A DNA stretch of 6,596 nucleotides, taken from Desulfobacterales bacterium. Lineage in GTDB: Bacteria; Desulfobacterota; Desulfobacteria; Desulfobacterales; Desulfobacteraceae. The stretch spans positions 1-6,596 of the forward strand of contig JAKSBO010001045.1 in NCBI GenBank assembly GCA_022361095.1. The letters run 5' to 3'. The translations under genes were made by a program, and so were the position numbers. Shown here piece after piece: positions 5,496 to 6,596 of the stretch. Every line of letters starts with the position of its first letter. The stretch's first letter is position 1. Below the pieces are notes generated by a model that worked only from the letters and a program-made list of their open reading frames with translations, ran no database searches and had not been told where the DNA came from.

Positions 5496-6320
5496 TCAGG
5501 CTTCTTTCCTCAGTAATTCAAGAAAGTTTTCAAGTGTGTCAATAAGATCTGATTTGGTCTCGGCTGTCATAACGATACCGCCTTTTCGGGAGCTGATGTT
5601 CGACGGGAGTGGAAAGTTAAACGCCATCGGGGCTTGTTTTGATTGCTCTTTACGGGGCACGGTTTTTAATCGGTTACAATGATTTTGAATTTCTCTGCGG
5701 GACATCTCTTTTTCCACGGCACTGACAACAAACGCATTAAATGTGTCAACGGACGGGAACAGTTCCCTGTGACGATGGATAAGGATTGCTTTTGAGCGTC
5801 CAAGCCGCTCTATATTCTTTTGTATGATCTCCGGGGTCTCAAGCAGTTTGGCGATATCGTGTATGGAGCGTTCTGAAAGCCCTGTAATGTGTATGATATC
5901 ATCAATTTTAAATGATTCGTTTTTTAATTTCACAATGGCATTGGCCCGGTCAATATCATTGAGGTTTTTTCGCTCTTCATTTTCTATAATGGATATGCGG
6001 TGGGCTTCCTGGTCGGAAATCGTATCATAGACAAAGGCCTTGATGGTGGGTGTGCCGATTTCCTGCAGTGCCCGGGCGCGTCTGAATCCGCAGATCAACT
6101 GGTATTTGTTTTGTTTTTTTCGTACCATCGCCGGGATTTTTTGACCGTCTTTTTTAAGCGATTCTACCAGCGGCGCAAGATCCCTGATGATCCGGTACTC
6201 AAATTGGGTGTCATCAAAATCGATTTGGGACAAAGGGATGCTTTTAATGTCATCCTGTGAGATGATGCTGTTCAGCATTTTTTCGCCAAAGGATTCCTTG
6301 AACTGGTCGCCAAAGCCCAT
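5496..6320 (-). CDS. parB: ParB/Spo0J-family partition protein
   Basis: 274 residues from the chosen ATG at 6320. ParB proteins bind centromere (parS) sites, spread on DNA as CTP-dependent clamps and are moved by ParA. Residues about 27-115 form the ParB N-terminal domain ('SIPLSQIDFDDTQFEYRIIR', 'LVESLKKDGQKIPAMV'). Box II is CGFRRARAL at 77-85, where a GERR-type motif is usual, and ENEERKNLNDIDRA lies at 113-126, where ENLQRxDLNPxExA is usual. A helix-turn-helix follows at about 138-160 ('DDIIHITGLSERSIHDIAKL'). The C-terminal part is basic and ends in a leucine-rich helix (LIDTLENFLELLRKEA) suited to dimerisation. The upstream parA stop overlaps this ATG as TAATG. An ATG four codons earlier (6332) lacks a ribosome site, whereas the G6 run lies just before 6320. 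Motifs are off the chromosomal consensus, so it may belong to a plasmid-type or secondary system. Confidence 0.9.
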   Translation of the reverse strand: MGFGDQFKESFGEKMLNSIISQDDIKSIPLSQIDFDDTQFEYRIIRDLAPLVESLKKDGQKIPAMVRKKQNKYQLICGFRRARALQEIGTPTIKAFVYDTISDQEAHRISIIENEERKNLNDIDRANAIVKLKNESFKIDDIIHITGLSERSIHDIAKLLETPEIIQKNIERLGRSKAILIHRHRELFPSVDTFNAFVVSAVEKEMSRREIQNHCNRLKTVPRKEQSKQAPMAFNFPLPSNISSRKGGIVMTAETKSDLIDTLENFLELLRKEA

Positions 6321-6596
6321 TATACCCCCCATCTGAATTCAATGATCAGTTTTATAATATCTTCAGCACTTTTCAAATGGTGCTCAAAAATGGATTGATA
6401 GTTGGCTGAGGCTTCAATGAACTTGGTGTTGATGCGGATGGTACTGTCTGCCATTTTATCATTGAAGGTGCTTTGGAGAAGCTTATTGCTTTCACCGGAA
6501 ATTTTAGTCCGGTTGTCAAGTTTGTTTAACAATACTTTTACGGTCGGTTCCTGGTCCAATATCCGCTTTAAGGCGGCAATTTCTTTAAAAATGATA
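6320..6596 (-). CDS. parA: ParA-family partition ATPase, C-terminal part (5' end beyond right edge)
   Basis: The frame is open from the right edge and stops with TAA at 6320-6322, giving 91 visible residues. The C-terminal ParA signature is clear: 'TVKVLLNKLDNRTKISGESN' (the strand and 'N.LD.RT' segment after the P-loop region), then 'STIRINTKFIEASANYQSIF' and the last helix 'SAEDIIKLIIEF'. A TTG at 6559 could be taken as a start, but the ParA-like frame continues upstream of it, so it is an internal Leu codon. The Walker A and switch motifs that would prove ATPase function lie outside the window. ParA ATPases of this family move ParB-bound DNA over the nucleoid. The overlap with parB (TAATG) shows a single operon. 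Confidence 0.85.
   Translation of the reverse strand, partial: IIFKEIAALKRILDQEPTVKVLLNKLDNRTKISGESNKLLQSTFNDKMADSTIRINTKFIEASANYQSIFEHHLKSAEDIIKLIIEFRWGV
6325..6330 (-). promoter_or_regulatory. G-rich ribosome site deciding the parB start
   Basis: Six G's on the minus strand stand 4 nt before the ATG at 6320 and overlap the alternative ATG at 6332. No purine-rich site precedes 6332. This favours the shorter ParB, translated by coupling to ParA. Confidence 0.45.

Noticed and set aside
5464..5682. 72-codon plus-strand open frame starting in repeat B
   Set aside because: It is mostly antisense to the parB 3' end and has no recognisable features.

Overview
All credible genes in this window lie on the minus strand, so the window is best read from right to left. 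Gene content points to a Gram-negative bacterium: outer-membrane channel, periplasmic adaptors, signal peptides. The mixed base composition and the style of the adaptor/M50 proteins would suit a sulfate-reducing Desulfobacterota lineage. That taxonomic guess rests on general impression only and is weakly supported.

Right end (about 5496-6596): the last 91 codons of a ParA-type partition ATPase, then a ParB/Spo0J-type protein coupled to it through a TAATG stop/start overlap. Together they form a parAB partition operon entering from beyond the right edge.

Middle (5098-5495): a 398-bp region without genes but dense in structure. It holds two diverged direct repeats of about 88 bp. Each carries a hairpin whose stem is conserved by compensatory changes, and the hairpin nearer the next operon looks like a bidirectional terminator. 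Between the repeats is a perfect 18-bp palindrome, well placed to be a parS-like ParB site. At the left is a minus-strand promoter (TTGTCA-N18-TATAAT) with a tandem heptamer (TTGTAAG, 11-bp period) abutting the -35, like the sites of OmpR-family response regulators.

Left part (1-5097): a tightly packed operon in the order TolC-type outer-membrane channel; HlyD/RND-type periplasmic adaptor with a C-terminal bacterial SH3 domain; a second adaptor anchored in the inner membrane with GAF-like cytoplasmic domains; and the start of a large M50-family-like membrane protein with a PqqD-like N-terminal domain, cut by the left edge. Gaps are -4, 14 and 24 bp. The second adaptor is split by a one-base frameshift at an A10 tract inside its second GAF domain. 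With nine A's it would be one protein of 623 residues.

Taken together, the operon resembles a trans-envelope export machine built from channel, adaptors and an M50-like inner-membrane protein. No ABC or RND pump is visible. The GAF module suggests that the cytoplasmic side senses a ligand. The substrate is not in the window. Most striking are the pump-less export operon with its GAF-adaptor, the A10 frameshift, and the structured intergenic region downstream of parB.
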